64,000 nucleotides of DNA from NCBI RefSeq assembly GCF_003369575.1, contig NZ_PIOC01000021.1, positions 19,969 through 83,968 of the forward strand, given 5' to 3'. The first letter of the stretch is position 1. Each line of letters opens with the position of its first letter. Made by a program: the position numbers and the translations under genes. This DNA comes from Oceanobacillus arenosus. GTDB lineage: Bacteria; Bacillota; Bacilli; Bacillales; Amphibacillaceae. Below are positions 8,386 through 17,729 of this stretch, piece by piece. The notes under the pieces are model-generated. The model saw only the letters and a program-made list of their open reading frames with translations, was not told the origin of the DNA and searched no databases.

Positions 8386-8434
8386 CGGGGATTTTTTGCG
8401 TTTAAAAATAATTTATTATAAAGAGGTGTTTAGC

Positions 8435-9874
8435 TTGGGTAAGAAGAACAAGCAGTTTGTTGAAAAAATCACGGCAATGGAAGATGATTTCGCACAATGG
8501 TATACCGATGTTGTGAAGCAAGCGGAATTAGTGGATTATGGACAAGTACGCGGAACAATGATTATAAAGCCATATGGTTTTGCAATCTGGGAAAATATTC
8601 GTGATGAACTAGACCGTAAGATCAAGGAAACAGGACATTCTAATGTTGCTTTTCCATTATTTATTCCTGAAAGCTTACTGCAAAAGGAGAAAGACCATGT
8701 CGTTGGTTTTGCACCAGAGGTTGCTTGGGTAACTCATGGTGGTGAGGAAGAATTGGCAGAGCGAATTGCAGTTCGTCCAACATCAGAAGTGCTTTTCTGT
8801 GATTATTATTCAAAAAATATTCATTCTTACCGTGACCTGCCAATGCTTTATAACCAGTGGGCAAACGTTGTAAGATGGGAAAAAACAACACGTCCATTCT
8901 TACGTTCATCTGAGTTCCACTGGCAGGAAGGTCATACGGCACATGCGACAGATGCCGATGCAGCAGCTGAAACGGATAAAATGTTAGGTGTATATGTTGA
9001 TCTTGTCGAAAACTACCTTGCAATTCCAGTAATAAAAGGCCGCAAAACCGATAAAGAAAAATTTGCTGGTGCAAAATATACATTAACAATCGAAAGCTTG
9101 ATGCATGATGGAAAAGCATTGCAATCTGGAACATCCCATCATTTTGGTACAGGATTTGCGGAAGCATTCGATATTACGTATTTAGATGAAAATGGCGAAA
9201 GCCAATTTGTCAATCAAACATCTTGGGGACTTTCTACAAGAATTATGGGTGCATTAATTATGGTACATGGCGATAATCGCGGATTAGTGATTCCACCAAG
9301 AATTGCACCAACACAAGCAATGATCGTACCGATTGCACAGCATAAAGAAGGTGTATTGGATAAAGCATATGAGCTTCGCGATCAATTGAAGAATCTTGTT
9401 CGGGTTGATATCGATGCGAGTGATAAGATGCCAGGCTGGAAATTCAATGAATATGAAATGAAAGGTATTCCAGTTCGAATTGAAATGGGACCAAAAGACA
9501 TTGAGAATGAGCAGGTTGTCCTTGTTCGCCGTGACACAGGTGAGAAGGAATTTGTTGCACTTAATGAGTTAGAAAGTCGTCTTCCAGCATTATTGGAGGA
9601 AATTCAAACGAATTTATTCAACAAAGCACTTGCACATCGCAATGAAAAGACATCAATTGCAACGAATATGGGTGAATTCAAACAAACCCTTGAAGAAAAT
9701 GGCGGCTTCATCAAGGCGATGTGGTGTGGCGACTTAGCTTGTGAAGAACAAATTAAGGAAGAAACAACAGCAACCTCACGTTGTATTCCGTTTGAACAAG
9801 AGGAAGTTTCAAATACATGTGTATGTTGTGGTAAGGAAGCTAAAGAATTAGTAATCTGGGCTAAAGCATATTAA
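8435..9874 (+). CDS. proS: Prolyl-tRNA synthetase, short archaeal/eukaryote-like type
   Basis: A 479-residue class II synthetase that charges tRNA-Pro. Motif 2 region [15 protein letters not shown] and [14 protein letters not shown] [19 protein letters not shown] are visible. The C-terminus has a cysteine-bearing zinc-like domain ([19 protein letters not shown]) ending in Tyr. The ~200-residue editing insertion of ordinary bacterial ProS (~565 residues) is absent, so this is the ProS type 3 form. TTG 8435 follows AGAGGTG at 8422-8428; the longer frame back to 8321 runs through the T-box and was rejected. Followed by a strong terminator. Confidence 0.92.
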   Translation: MGKKNKQFVEKITAMEDDFAQWYTDVVKQAELVDYGQVRGTMIIKPYGFAIWENIRDELDRKIKETGHSNVAFPLFIPESLLQKEKDHVVGFAPEVAWVTHGGEEELAERIAVRPTSEVLFCDYYSKNIHSYRDLPMLYNQWANVVRWEKTTRPFLRSSEFHWQEGHTAHATDADAAAETDKMLGVYVDLVENYLAIPVIKGRKTDKEKFAGAKYTLTIESLMHDGKALQSGTSHHFGTGFAEAFDITYLDENGESQFVNQTSWGLSTRIMGALIMVHGDNRGLVIPPRIAPTQAMIVPIAQHKEGVLDKAYELRDQLKNLVRVDIDASDKMPGWKFNEYEMKGIPVRIEMGPKDIENEQVVLVRRDTGEKEFVALNELESRLPALLEEIQTNLFNKALAHRNEKTSIATNMGEFKQTLEENGGFIKAMWCGDLACEEQIKEETTATSRCIPFEQEEVSNTCVCCGKEAKELVIWAKAY

Positions 9875-9878
9875 TAGA

Positions 9879-9911
9879 AAAAACGAGCATTCTTGGGAAT
9901 GCTCGTTTTTG
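9879..9911 (+). terminator. Intrinsic terminator after proS
   Basis: AAACGAGCATTC pairs with GAATGCTCGTTT, loop TTGG, then TTT. Confidence 0.85.
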
Positions 9912-9975
9912 TATGGAGTTGCTATTATTGTCGATTATCGCATTTTCCAACATGTTGCCTTGATTAAACAGCGCA

Positions 9976-10030
9976 ATTTTTCCCGAATTATCTGGCTGTA
10001 AGACCCCACTTAATGAAGTTTCACTTTATT
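9976..10030 (+). repeat. Dispersed repeat family 2, short copy A
   Basis: TCCCGAATTATCTGGCTGT...AGACCCCACT joined directly to AATGAAGTTTCACTTTAT. It equals the two ends of the longer copy at 14036-14184 with the ~100-base middle missing, joined at the shared CCCCACT. Confidence 0.65.
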
Positions 10031-10133
10031 AATACAAAAATTATTTTCATAAAACCTATTGCATAAATATACACTTATATGATATAAATATACATACAAA
10101 CTAATAAATATGTAAAACGGTGGAGGAAACATC

Positions 10134-11297
10134 ATGAAGAACAAATTACAAAGCGAGCTAGAGGTCATCCAGCAGCAGCTTTGGAAAATGAGTGATCATT
10201 TATATGAGCATCCCGAATTAGGGGATCAGGAATATGAATCTATGAAACTTCTAACTAACTTTCTAAAAGAACATAACTTTAATATAGAAACTGGAATTGT
10301 AAATAGATCGACAGCATTTAGAGCAGAATATAAAAGCAACAAGCCTGGCCCAGCGATTGCATATTTAGCGGAATATGATGCACTACCTGGTGTTGGACAT
10401 GGCTGTGGACATAACTTAATTGGTACGATGAGCGTTGGTGCAGGGATTGCTTTAAGCAAAGTGATTGATGAGATTGGTGGATCTGTCATTGTTTTCGGTA
10501 CACCTGCCGAAGAAACAAATGGCGCAAAAGTACCGATGAGTGCAGAAGGAATCTTCAACGATATTGATGTTGCAATGATTGTGCATCCAGGAGATCAATC
10601 GTATCAAAGTGGAGAATCACTAGCGATGGATGCTATCCAATATGCATACAGTGGAAAAACCGCACATGCCGCGGCAGCACCAGAAGAAGGAATCAATGCT
10701 TTAGATAGTGTGATTCAATTATTTAATGGGATTAATGCAATCCGCCAGCATGTAACATCAGATGTACGAATCCATGGAATTATTGCTGAAGGCGGCCAAG
10801 CTGCGAATGTTGTCCCTGACAAAGCGGTAGCACAATTTTATATTCGCGCAAAGAATCGTGCATATTTGAATGAGGTTGTTAAAAAGGTAAATAATATTGC
10901 AGAAGGGGCTGCACTAATGACAGGTGCAACTTTGGATATTTCAAATTATGAGCTGAGCTATGACAATATGATTACGAATGAAGCATTATCAAAAGCTTTT
11001 ACAGCGAATTTAGGTGAAGTAAGTACTGAACCAATCCATCCAGCGAAACAAAGTCTAGGTTCAATTGATATGGGGAATGTAAGTCAGGTTGTGCCAGCAA
11101 TTCATCCATATATTAGTCTAAATCAACCTGGATTGATTGCCCATACTACTGAATTTGCAGACAAGACGATTACAGCTGATGGACATGAAGCACTAGTTAG
11201 CGGTGCATTAGCATTAGCACAAACGGGATACGATGTAATAACAGATCCTAAACTACTAAAAACCATTCAGGAAGAATTTTCAAATTCGAAAAAATAG
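10134..11297 (+). CDS. M20 family amidohydrolase (AbgB-like)
   Basis: A 387-residue metal-dependent hydrolase that cleaves N-acyl or aminobenzoyl amino acid amides. Metal-binding features of the M20 amidohydrolase branch are visible: GHGCGHN near residue 90, GTPAEETNG near 125, VHPGDQ near 147 and the dimerisation segment with GKTAHAAAAPEEG near 180. ATG 10134 follows GGTGGAGG. The gene is followed after 11 bases by a polar amino acid ABC importer, suggesting uptake and cleavage of an amidated or acylated amino acid. The substrate is not known. Confidence 0.83.
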   Translation: MKNKLQSELEVIQQQLWKMSDHLYEHPELGDQEYESMKLLTNFLKEHNFNIETGIVNRSTAFRAEYKSNKPGPAIAYLAEYDALPGVGHGCGHNLIGTMSVGAGIALSKVIDEIGGSVIVFGTPAEETNGAKVPMSAEGIFNDIDVAMIVHPGDQSYQSGESLAMDAIQYAYSGKTAHAAAAPEEGINALDSVIQLFNGINAIRQHVTSDVRIHGIIAEGGQAANVVPDKAVAQFYIRAKNRAYLNEVVKKVNNIAEGAALMTGATLDISNYELSYDNMITNEALSKAFTANLGEVSTEPIHPAKQSLGSIDMGNVSQVVPAIHPYISLNQPGLIAHTTEFADKTITADGHEALVSGALALAQTGYDVITDPKLLKTIQEEFSNSKK

Positions 11298-11308
11298 GAG
11301 AGAGAACA

Positions 11309-12088
11309 ATGAAATCATCTTTTAGTAAATTATTAGTGTTAGCATTTATGGTTGCAGTACTTGCAGCATGTGGATCAACGAATAATGGAGGAACTAATTC
11401 AAATGCAAGTGAAGGAGATAAGAAAGTATTAAAAATGGCGACATCAGCCGATTTCCCGCCATTTGAATCGCGTGATACAAAAGGAAACTTCGAAGGCTTT
11501 GACATTGACCTAGCGAATTTAATTGCGGAAGAACTCGGCTATGAACTTAAAATTGAAGACATGAAATTTGATGGATTAGTTGGTGCACTGCAATCCAATC
11601 GTGTTGACATGGTGTTGGCTGGAATGAGTGCAGATGAAAAACGTAAGAAAAATGTTGACTTCTCTACGGAATATCATCGTTCGGGAGAAATGTTCATCAC
11701 AAAACCAGATTCAACGATTGAAGGTCTTGAATCATTAAAAGGAAAAGTCGTAGGGGTACAGCTTGGAACAATCCAAGAAGAAGGTGCAGACGAGCTTAGT
11801 AAGGAATACGGTTTTGAAGTGAAAAAAGTAGATAATGCGGGAATTCTAATTCAAGAAATTAACTCGAATCGAATTGATGTTGCTTATATGGATAAAGAAG
11901 TTGCTTCAGGCTATATGGAAGCGCAAGGATTAATCGGCTTTGATGATCCAACTACTAGTTCACCAGGGATGGCGATTGCCTTTCCTAAGGGAAGTGAGCT
12001 TGTAGCAGATGTGAATGGTGTTCTTGAAGAACTAGAAGCAAGTGGAAAGATTCAAGAGTTAAGGGATAAATGGGAATTAGCAGAATAA
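11309..12088 (+). CDS. Amino acid ABC transporter, substrate-binding lipoprotein
   Basis: A 259-residue family 3 solute-binding protein. The signal peptide ends in a lipobox (VLAAC at about residue 18-22), followed by a low-complexity Asn/Gly/Ser linker. The ligand-binding motifs TSADFPPFESRD and EGFDIDLANLIAEELGYEL are at the start of the mature domain. AGGAGAG precedes ATG 11309. It is the binding component for the permease and ATPase encoded next. Specificity (glutamine, arginine or cystine-like) cannot be set from sequence by eye. Confidence 0.9.
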   Translation: MKSSFSKLLVLAFMVAVLAACGSTNNGGTNSNASEGDKKVLKMATSADFPPFESRDTKGNFEGFDIDLANLIAEELGYELKIEDMKFDGLVGALQSNRVDMVLAGMSADEKRKKNVDFSTEYHRSGEMFITKPDSTIEGLESLKGKVVGVQLGTIQEEGADELSKEYGFEVKKVDNAGILIQEINSNRIDVAYMDKEVASGYMEAQGLIGFDDPTTSSPGMAIAFPKGSELVADVNGVLEELEASGKIQELRDKWELAE

Positions 12089-12121
12089 AAATTGAAAGCT
12101 AGAGAAATGAGGTGCTAAGGC

Positions 12122-12781
12122 ATGAATTTGGATTTTAGCCAAATTGTGCCTTATATTCCTTTTATGATAGAAGGAATATGGGTTACGCTAGGATTTGTAT
12201 TTGTATCGATATTAGTCGGGTTGATATTAGGAATTATTTTAGCATTATTTAAAATAACGAAGAGTAAATTTTTAAAAGGAATTGCCAATGTGTATACCTC
12301 GATTTTTCGAGGAACACCGTTAATATTACAATTAATGATTATTTATTTTGCGATTCCACAATTAACAGGATATGACATTGAGCCATTTGTATCAGCAATC
12401 CTGGCATTTGGACTTAACTCCGCTGCATATGTCTCCGAGATTATTCGGGCAGGTATTATGGCAGTAGACAGGGGGCAGATCGAGGCTGCTGAAGCATTAG
12501 GTGTATCATACAGGCCAATGATGCAAAATATCATCTTGCCACAGGCAGTGAAGAATATTTTGCCAGCATTAATGAATGAATTCATTACCCTAACAAAGGA
12601 ATCTGCAATTGTATCGACGATTGGTTATCTGGACTTGATGCGTCGGGCGCAAATTGTTGGAGCAGACATTTATCGTAATTTCGAGCCGCTACTATTTGTT
12701 GGGGCGATTTACTGGGTAATGGTATTCATTCTAACAAAACTTGGGCAGGCTGCAGAGCGGAGGTTAAGACAAAGTGATTAA
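12122..12781 (+). CDS. Amino acid ABC transporter permease
   Basis: A 219-residue HisM/GlnP-type permease with about five hydrophobic segments and the family motifs [14 protein letters not shown] and the EAA loop [22 protein letters not shown]. It forms the membrane channel of the importer. Its last codons overlap the ATPase start by 8 bases, indicating translational coupling. Confidence 0.9.
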   Translation: MNLDFSQIVPYIPFMIEGIWVTLGFVFVSILVGLILGIILALFKITKSKFLKGIANVYTSIFRGTPLILQLMIIYFAIPQLTGYDIEPFVSAILAFGLNSAAYVSEIIRAGIMAVDRGQIEAAEALGVSYRPMMQNIILPQAVKNILPALMNEFITLTKESAIVSTIGYLDLMRRAQIVGADIYRNFEPLLFVGAIYWVMVFILTKLGQAAERRLRQSD

Positions 12782-13496
12782 AGCAATGAATATTACTAAA
12801 GACTTTGGAGCAAACACGGTATTAAAAGATATTTCAACAATAATTAAGCAAGGCCAAGTTGTTGCAATCATCGGTCCATCTGGATCTGGCAAATCAACAT
12901 TTCTAAGATGTCTCAATCTTTTAGAAGAGCCGACATCGGGAAATATCTTTATAAATGATAAGAAAATTACAGATAAAAAAGTAGATAAACTAGCTATCCG
13001 GAGAAATATCGGCATGGTATTTCAGCATTTTCATCTATTTCCGCATATGACTGTGTTGGAAAATGTCGCATATGCACCCCAAAAGGTAAAAAAATTATCA
13101 AAGGCAGAAGCAGAATCGACTGCCAAAAAATTATTGGATAAAGTAGGGTTAACAGACAAGGTGGCTGCCTATCCAAATCGCTTATCTGGTGGGCAGAAAC
13201 AGCGCGTAGCTATCGCTAGGGCATTAGCAATGGAGCCGGAAATTATGTTATTCGATGAACCGACATCCGCGCTAGACCCAGAGATGGTAAAAGAAGTGCT
13301 TGATGTAATGAAGGACTTAGTCGATACAGGAATGACAATGGTAATCGTTACACATGAAATGAACTTTGCTAAAGAAGTGGCAGATAGGGTGCTGTTTTTA
13401 GCAGATGGGATGCTAGTAGAAGAAGGGAATCCACAGGAATTTTTTGAACATCCGAAAACTGAGCGTGCACAGGACTTCCTAGCTAAAGTATTATAA
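12774..13496 (+). CDS. Amino acid ABC transporter ATP-binding protein
   Basis: A 240-residue GlnQ-type ATPase: Walker [10 protein letters not shown] near residue 33, Q-loop [13 protein letters not shown], signature LSGGQKQR near 137, Walker [15 protein letters not shown] and switch His in VTHEM. GTG 12774 is used, with CGGAGG about 10 bases upstream. Last gene of the amidohydrolase-importer unit; a terminator follows. Confidence 0.92.
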   Translation: MIKAMNITKDFGANTVLKDISTIIKQGQVVAIIGPSGSGKSTFLRCLNLLEEPTSGNIFINDKKITDKKVDKLAIRRNIGMVFQHFHLFPHMTVLENVAYAPQKVKKLSKAEAESTAKKLLDKVGLTDKVAAYPNRLSGGQKQRVAIARALAMEPEIMLFDEPTSALDPEMVKEVLDVMKDLVDTGMTMVIVTHEMNFAKEVADRVLFLADGMLVEEGNPQEFFEHPKTERAQDFLAKVL

Positions 13497-13501
13497 TGAA
13501 C

Positions 13502-13540
13502 AAAAGCCATTCATCAATTTAAAATGAATGGCTTTTATTT
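13502..13540. terminator. Bidirectional terminator
   Basis: AAAAGCCATTCAT pairs with ATGAATGGCTTTT. A and T runs on the two sides let it serve both the importer operon and the convergent peroxidase gene. Confidence 0.85.
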
Positions 13541-13543
13541 TTG

Positions 13544-14023
13544 TTAAGCCCCGAGCAAGCATTCAATATCCTTTTCAATCGATTCAGGCTTCGTTTGTGG
13601 TGCAAAACGGTCGACTACTTTTCCGTCTTTATTGATTAAGAATTTCGTGAAATTCCACTTGATTTGCTCTGTAATCAATCCTTTTGCTTCCTGTGTCAGA
13701 TAGGTGAATAAAGGATCGGCGTTCTCGCCCTTTACATCAATTTTACTAAATATAGGGAAGCTAACCCCATAATTTGCTTGGCAAAAGCTTGCAATATCTT
13801 CATTTGTTCCAGGATCTTGATTTCCAAATTGATTGCAAGGGAACCCTAATACAACAAAATCCTGCCCCTTGTATTTTTCATATAAGCTTTGCAGGCCTTC
13901 GAATTGTGGGGTAAATCCACATTCACTCGCAGTATTCACGATAAGTAAAACTTTCCCATTATAGTCAGCTAGTGACTTTTCCTTACCGTTCATTGTTTTC
14001 ACTGAATAATCATAAACGCTCAT
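13544..14023 (-). CDS. Glutathione peroxidase-like thiol peroxidase (BsaA/GPx family)
   Basis: A 159-residue thioredoxin-fold peroxidase that reduces hydroperoxides, in bacteria usually with thioredoxin as donor. The peroxidatic Cys is in [11 protein letters not shown] near residue 33, the second Cys in [13 protein letters not shown], and the WNFTKFLI motif follows. Start ATG 14023 is 9 bases after AAGGGAG; the ATG three codons earlier (14032) directly abuts that site and is not usable. Single-gene unit. Confidence 0.88.
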   Translation of the reverse strand: MSVYDYSVKTMNGKEKSLADYNGKVLLIVNTASECGFTPQFEGLQSLYEKYKGQDFVVLGFPCNQFGNQDPGTNEDIASFCQANYGVSFPIFSKIDVKGENADPLFTYLTQEAKGLITEQIKWNFTKFLINKDGKVVDRFAPQTKPESIEKDIECLLGA

Positions 14024-14035
14024 TTTATCCATCTC

Positions 14036-14184
14036 CCTTTATCCCGAATTAACTGGCTGTAAGACCCCACTACAAAAATTTGAGGAAAATCAAGAATTGT
14101 AAGTGGGGGATCAACAGAAAGTCAAAATCAACTAACATCCAGTGGGGATGAAGAAAACCCCCACTGAATGAAGTTTCACTTTAT
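14036..14184 (+). repeat. Dispersed repeat family 2, long copy B
   Basis: Begins TTTATCCCGAATTAACTGGC and ends AATGAAGTTTCACTTTAT. Inside are GTAAGTGGGGG, CCAGTGGGGATG and CCCCCACTGAATG, which can pair as GTGGGGG/CCCCCAC. Shorter relatives occur at 9976, 34420 and 41863. Confidence 0.65.
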
Positions 14185-14190
14185 AAAAGA

Positions 14191-14319
14191 GAGTAACAAC
14201 AGTGGAGGGATAAGTCAAAATATTGATTCAGATGTCGAGTGCATGGCCATAGAACGTATTAGAAATGGTCATAATGTTATTCGTTATAGGACATAATAAC
14301 AGGAAAAAGGAGGGATAAC
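14191..14319 (+). other. Intergenic segment with a short open-frame remnant
   Basis: An open frame without a start signal runs from the edge of repeat B to a stop at 14294-14296 and would encode ...DVECMAIERIRNGHNVIRYRT. It may be the tail of a decayed gene; nothing else is seen before the next gene. Confidence 0.3.
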
Positions 14320-14613
14320 TTGGAATTCCCAATTATTCATACAAATTTCTGGGATGGTGTTATTGCAGTACCAGCTGTCGTGTTGTTAACGCAATGCTTT
14401 AAACTATTCCCTATTCCTCGTCAATTTTTTCCGACTATCGCAAGTATTATTGGATTTATAATTTCCATTTTTATTAGCCATAGAGGCGATTTGTGGGCTG
14501 GTTTTTTTATGGGGGCTTTTTATGGAGCAGCTGCAGTAGGAACTTATTCTTCATTAAAAACAACGTGGCTTGCTTTTAAGAATAGAAAAAGAATAAAATC
14601 TGGTTCAGTTTAG
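14320..14613 (+). CDS. Small membrane protein of unknown function
   Basis: Not recognised. A 97-residue protein with three likely membrane segments (about 12-32, 37-55 and 60-80) and a basic tail (FKNRKRIKSGSV). TTG 14320 is supported by AAGGAGG at 14307-14313. The size and layout resemble small phage-holin-like membrane proteins, but no motif proves it. It stands alone between repeat B and a shared terminator. Confidence 0.6.
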   Translation: MEFPIIHTNFWDGVIAVPAVVLLTQCFKLFPIPRQFFPTIASIIGFIISIFISHRGDLWAGFFMGAFYGAAAVGTYSSLKTTWLAFKNRKRIKSGSV

Positions 14614-14677
14614 ACAAACTCAAGATGCATTGAATTAATTAACGTAGACTTTAGCTGAATTTGCAAATCAACAAAAA

Positions 14678-14714
14678 ATCTCCTGCGAAATTATTCATCA
14701 TTTCGTAGGAGATT
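14678..14714. terminator. Bidirectional terminator
   Basis: AATCTCCT-GC-GAAAT pairs with ATTTC-GT-AGGAGATT, between convergent genes. Confidence 0.75.
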
Positions 14715-14732
14715 TGAATTATCTATAGCTTA

Positions 14733-15704
14733 TTATGCTTTCTGTTTTAAAGTTTCGCCAAGTACTGCAAGGCGAGCTTCTACTTCTTCAATAGATAGAT
14801 TATGCTCTTGCACGTATAAATTACGTGGAGTTACACGGCATTCATGCGAACATCCGCGTAAATGTTTATGCTCGTTTTCTTCTGAGCAAAGCATTTGTCG
14901 ATTACACTCAGGATTTGCGCAATTTGCATAGCGTTCACAAGGTTCGCCATCGAAATAGTCCACGCCGACTACAACGTGTTCCTTACGATTGACTGGAACT
15001 GAAATACGTTCATCGAATACGTATAATTGACCGTCCCATAATTCGCCTTGAACTTCAGGATCCTTCCCGTAAGTTACGATTCCGCCATGTAATTGACCGA
15101 CATCTTCAAATCCTTCCTTCACTAACCAGCCTGAGAACTTCTCACAACGGATTCCGCCGGTGCAATAAGTTAACACTCGCTTGCCATCTAGGAGTTCTTT
15201 ATTATCGCGGACCCAATTCGGTAATTCACGGAATGTTTCAATGTCAGGACGAACAGCGCCACGGAAATGACCTAAGTCAAATTCATAGTCATTACGAGCA
15301 TCTAAGACAATTGTGTTTTCATCTTGCATTGCTTTGTAAAATTCTTTTGGCTCTAAGTATTCCCCAGTTGTTTCTAAAGGATTAATATCATCTTCCAGGC
15401 GAAGGGTTACTAATTCTTTACGCGGACGTACATGCATCTTCTTAAATGCGTGTCCATCATGTGCGTCAACTTTAAATACCATGTCAGCAAAGCGTGGATC
15501 ATTATGCATCGCATCCATATACTTATTCGTTTGTTCAATTGTTCCAGAAACAGTGCCATTAATTCCTTCATGAGCGACTAAAATACGCCCTTTCAATTCT
15601 AATTCCTTACAAAATTTAAGATGCACTAAAGCGAATGCTTCAGGATCTTCAATGTGTACATAATTGTAGTACAATAATACTTGATAATTTGTAGTAGTTT
15701 CCAT
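14733..15704 (-). CDS. trhO: tRNA uridine(34) 5-hydroxylase, rhodanese family
   Basis: A 323-residue YbfQ/YceA-type protein. The family hydroxylates U34 of several tRNAs on the way to 5-methoxyuridine-type wobble bases. It has an N-terminal acylphosphatase-like domain with EGINGTVSG near residue 45, a rhodanese domain with the active Cys in [15 protein letters not shown] near 180, and a Cys-rich C-terminal domain ([18 protein letters not shown]). ATG 15704 is 8 bases after AGGTGG; the GTG four codons earlier overlaps that site. A 16-bp perfect palindrome lies upstream. Confidence 0.88.
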   Translation of the reverse strand: METTTNYQVLLYYNYVHIEDPEAFALVHLKFCKELELKGRILVAHEGINGTVSGTIEQTNKYMDAMHNDPRFADMVFKVDAHDGHAFKKMHVRPRKELVTLRLEDDINPLETTGEYLEPKEFYKAMQDENTIVLDARNDYEFDLGHFRGAVRPDIETFRELPNWVRDNKELLDGKRVLTYCTGGIRCEKFSGWLVKEGFEDVGQLHGGIVTYGKDPEVQGELWDGQLYVFDERISVPVNRKEHVVVGVDYFDGEPCERYANCANPECNRQMLCSEENEHKHLRGCSHECRVTPRNLYVQEHNLSIEEVEARLAVLGETLKQKA

Positions 15705-15767
15705 TTTATTTACCACCTATTCATTTATATTTGCAAGATACAAATGGTTGGTAGTCGGGTATTCACT

Positions 15768-15783
15768 TTATCTTGCAAGATAA
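15768..15783. promoter_or_regulatory. 16-bp perfect palindrome upstream of trhO
   Basis: TTATCTTGCAAGATAA is self-complementary. The half TTGCAAGATA recurs at 15731-15740, nearer the trhO start, so this looks like a repeated regulator site. Confidence 0.55.
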
Positions 15784-15822
15784 TATTTTATCATGTTTTT
15801 ACCCTGTTATCCACATTTCATA

Positions 15823-15903
15823 GTGAAAATTCATTTTCACGTCATTTTTCCTGCGAAAAATGGCATATTTAACAAGTTCTTTATTCGACAAAAATATGTC
15901 GAA
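15823..15903. promoter_or_regulatory. Three stacked perfect inverted repeats between trhO and csp
   Basis: GTGAAAAT-TC-ATTTTCAC (15823-15840), CATTTTTC-CTGC-GAAAAATG (15843-15862) and TTCGACA-N6-TGTCGAA (15884-15903). The last contains two inverted TGTCGAA heptamers, which match the Spo0A box consensus TGNCGAA. They lie 50-130 bases before the csp promoter. Confidence 0.5.
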
Positions 15904-15954
15904 AAAACAAGGAAAATGTAGGAACAAATTTTCTGAAAGAATTGCTTAAAACGC

Positions 15955-15983
15955 TTGCATTTATATAGGAAAAGGGGTAACAT
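15955..15983 (+). promoter_or_regulatory. Promoter of the cold-shock gene with long leader
   Basis: TTGCAT (15955-15960), 17 bases, TAACAT (15978-15983). The transcript would carry a ~110-base 5' leader, as is usual for cold-shock genes. Confidence 0.6.
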
Positions 15984-16100
15984 ATAAAGTGCAAAAGGAA
16001 ATTGGAGTTTGAATAATACTTTACGATCTCTTATCCAAGTGGTGTAAAAGTATTTATGATTCAATTACTTTGCAGCATATTGTATAAGGAGGTCATTTAC

Positions 16101-16298
16101 ATGACTGGTAAAGTAAAATGGTTTAATGCAGAAAAAGGTTTCGGTTTTATCGAACGCGAAGACGGAGACGATGTATTCGTACATTTCTCAGCAATCCAAG
16201 CTGATGGTTTCAAAACTCTTGAAGAAGGTCAAGAAGTTGAATTTGAAATCGTTGAAGGTAACCGTGGACCACAAGCAGCTAACGTAACTCGCTTATAA
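16101..16298 (+). CDS. csp: Cold-shock protein (CspA family)
   Basis: A 65-residue single-domain RNA-binding protein and RNA chaperone. RNP1 (KGFGFIE) and RNP2 (VFVHFS) are intact, with the usual start [15 protein letters not shown] 16101 follows AAGGAGG; an upstream in-frame extension to 16056 would run through that site. Preceded by a ~110-base leader and followed by a strong terminator, so it is monocistronic. Which B. subtilis paralogue (CspB, C or D) it matches was not decided. Confidence 0.93.
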   Translation: MTGKVKWFNAEKGFGFIEREDGDDVFVHFSAIQADGFKTLEEGQEVEFEIVEGNRGPQAANVTRL

Positions 16299-16310
16299 TA
16301 GATGATTTGA

Positions 16311-16346
16311 AAAGGTTTATCTCATCCGTGAGATAAACCTTTTTTT
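16311..16346 (+). terminator. Intrinsic terminator after csp
   Basis: AAAGGTTTATCTC pairs with GAGATAAACCTTT, loop ATCCGT, then a T run. Confidence 0.9.
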
Positions 16347-16388
16347 GTAGAGTATAATAATTGTAATAATAAAAAGTAGGTGGGTGCA

Positions 16389-16688
16389 ATGAACAAAGAG
16401 GAATTTGAGAAACGGGTAGTCGAAAACTATAAAAATGACGAGAAAATGATGATATTAATTTTTGTGCAGTGGTGTGTGAATCATGATTTGGACCCTGCTG
16501 TGCTTTATGAAGAAGCATATCCAGGTCAACTGAAAAACAATGTGTTACTAGAAACAATTGAACAAGCAGTACCGAAAAACGAAGCAGAGGAAATATCCGA
16601 TCAAACGGTATTAAACGTATTGCAGCTTTTTGGTAATGATGATTTAGCCTTTGTAGTTCAAGCGGCAATCGAAAAGCGAGGAAAGTAA
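16389..16688 (+). CDS. Hypothetical protein, 99 residues
   Basis: Not recognised. A soluble, acidic, mostly helical-looking protein without signal peptide or membrane segment, with a few hydrophobic stretches (MMILIFVQWCVNHDLDP; DDLAFVVQAAIEKRGK). ATG 16389 has GGTGGGTG upstream; a GTG three codons earlier overlaps that site. Monocistronic: the csp terminator precedes it and its own terminator overlaps its stop. Confidence 0.7.
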   Translation: MNKEEFEKRVVENYKNDEKMMILIFVQWCVNHDLDPAVLYEEAYPGQLKNNVLLETIEQAVPKNEAEEISDQTVLNVLQLFGNDDLAFVVQAAIEKRGK

Positions 16689-16706
16689 TGTGCTCCTCGC
16701 TTTTTG
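16672..16706 (+). terminator. Intrinsic terminator overlapping a stop codon
   Basis: AAAAGCGAGGA pairs with TCCTCGCTTTT; the 5' arm includes the last codons of the preceding gene. Confidence 0.8.
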
Positions 16707-16722
16707 TCATAATTTCATTCTA

Positions 16723-17595
16723 TCAATCGAACAACTTAATTAATGCCTGGGTTCCACTATCATTATCACCTTTTTCGGCAAGTTCACGGTAAAGCTTCAG
16801 TGACAGAGACAATCCTGGTGTCGTTAGTCCAATTTCCTCAGCAGATTCCAAGGCAATGGTCATATCCTTAATAAAATGCTTTACATAAAATCCTGGTGCG
16901 AAATCTCCTTTTAGCATTCGCGGTCCGAGGTTTGATAAAGAGAAACTTCCTGCAGCACCTGTTGAAATACTATCTAGGACGCGTTCGGAATTAAGGCCTG
17001 CTTTTTTGGCGTAGACGATTGCTTCACAGACACCAATCATATTCGAGGCGATTGTAATTTGATTCGCTAATTTCGTATGCTGCCCTGTGCCAGGTCCGCC
17101 CTGTAAAATGATATTTTCACCAAGTACGGTAAAGATTGGCTGCAGTCCATCAAATGCTTGCTGATCGCCACCGACCATAATCGCTAATGTACCATTTTGC
17201 GCGCCAATGTCACCACCGGAAACAGGTGCATCCAGAGAAAATATTCCCTTTTCACTTGCGGCCTGATAGATATCTTTAGCTAGTGATGGTTTAGAGGTTG
17301 TCATATCAATGATATATGTACCTTTTTCCGCATTTTCCAAAATACCCTTTTCTCCAAAGTATACTTCTTCAACATCGGAGGGATAGCCGACCATCGTAAT
17401 AATCACATCGGAATTCTGTGCTAATTCGGCCACTGTTTCTTTCCAGTTCGCACCTAGGCTAATTAATTCTTCTGCTTTTTCTTTTGTTCGTGTATATACA
17501 TTGATTGAATATCCAGCTGTATGTAAGTTCCTCGCCATACTTTTCCCCATCACACCAGTACCAATAAACCCAATTTTTGCCTCTTTTGTAATCAT
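16723..17595 (-). CDS. NAD(P)-dependent beta-hydroxyacid dehydrogenase (3-hydroxyisobutyrate dehydrogenase family)
   Basis: A 290-residue oxidoreductase like B. subtilis YkwC. Rossmann motif [16 protein letters not shown] at residues 9-24, substrate-binding [19 protein letters not shown] near 120, and the catalytic Lys in [11 protein letters not shown] near 170. Family members oxidise 3-hydroxyisobutyrate, tartronate semialdehyde or related short beta-hydroxyacids. Single gene with no metabolic neighbours, so the substrate is open. Confidence 0.85.
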   Translation of the reverse strand: MITKEAKIGFIGTGVMGKSMARNLHTAGYSINVYTRTKEKAEELISLGANWKETVAELAQNSDVIITMVGYPSDVEEVYFGEKGILENAEKGTYIIDMTTSKPSLAKDIYQAASEKGIFSLDAPVSGGDIGAQNGTLAIMVGGDQQAFDGLQPIFTVLGENIILQGGPGTGQHTKLANQITIASNMIGVCEAIVYAKKAGLNSERVLDSISTGAAGSFSLSNLGPRMLKGDFAPGFYVKHFIKDMTIALESAEEIGLTTPGLSLSLKLYRELAEKGDNDSGTQALIKLFD

Positions 17596-17729
17596 TACAC
17601 TGATTCTCCCTTCTTCTTCTATTATTCGACATTACCGATAGAAAAACCTCTTTCATGCTATAGTAAATTCACAAGACTGTTCTCTGGAATATTTTAGTTA
17701 TTATCAAATGGCTGAAAAAATTATGAGTT

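Noticed and set aside
8321..8434. Upstream extension of proS
   Set aside because: It runs through the T-box core and terminator; the TTG at 8435 has a proper binding site.
8661..9167. 168-codon frame antisense to proS
   Set aside because: Shadow of the coding strand; no start site and biased toward His/Leu as expected for antisense frames.
15978..15983. GGGGTAA near the csp promoter as a sigma-B site
   Set aside because: No GTTT-type -35 at 12-15 bases; the sigma-A pair TTGCAT-17-TAACAT fits better.
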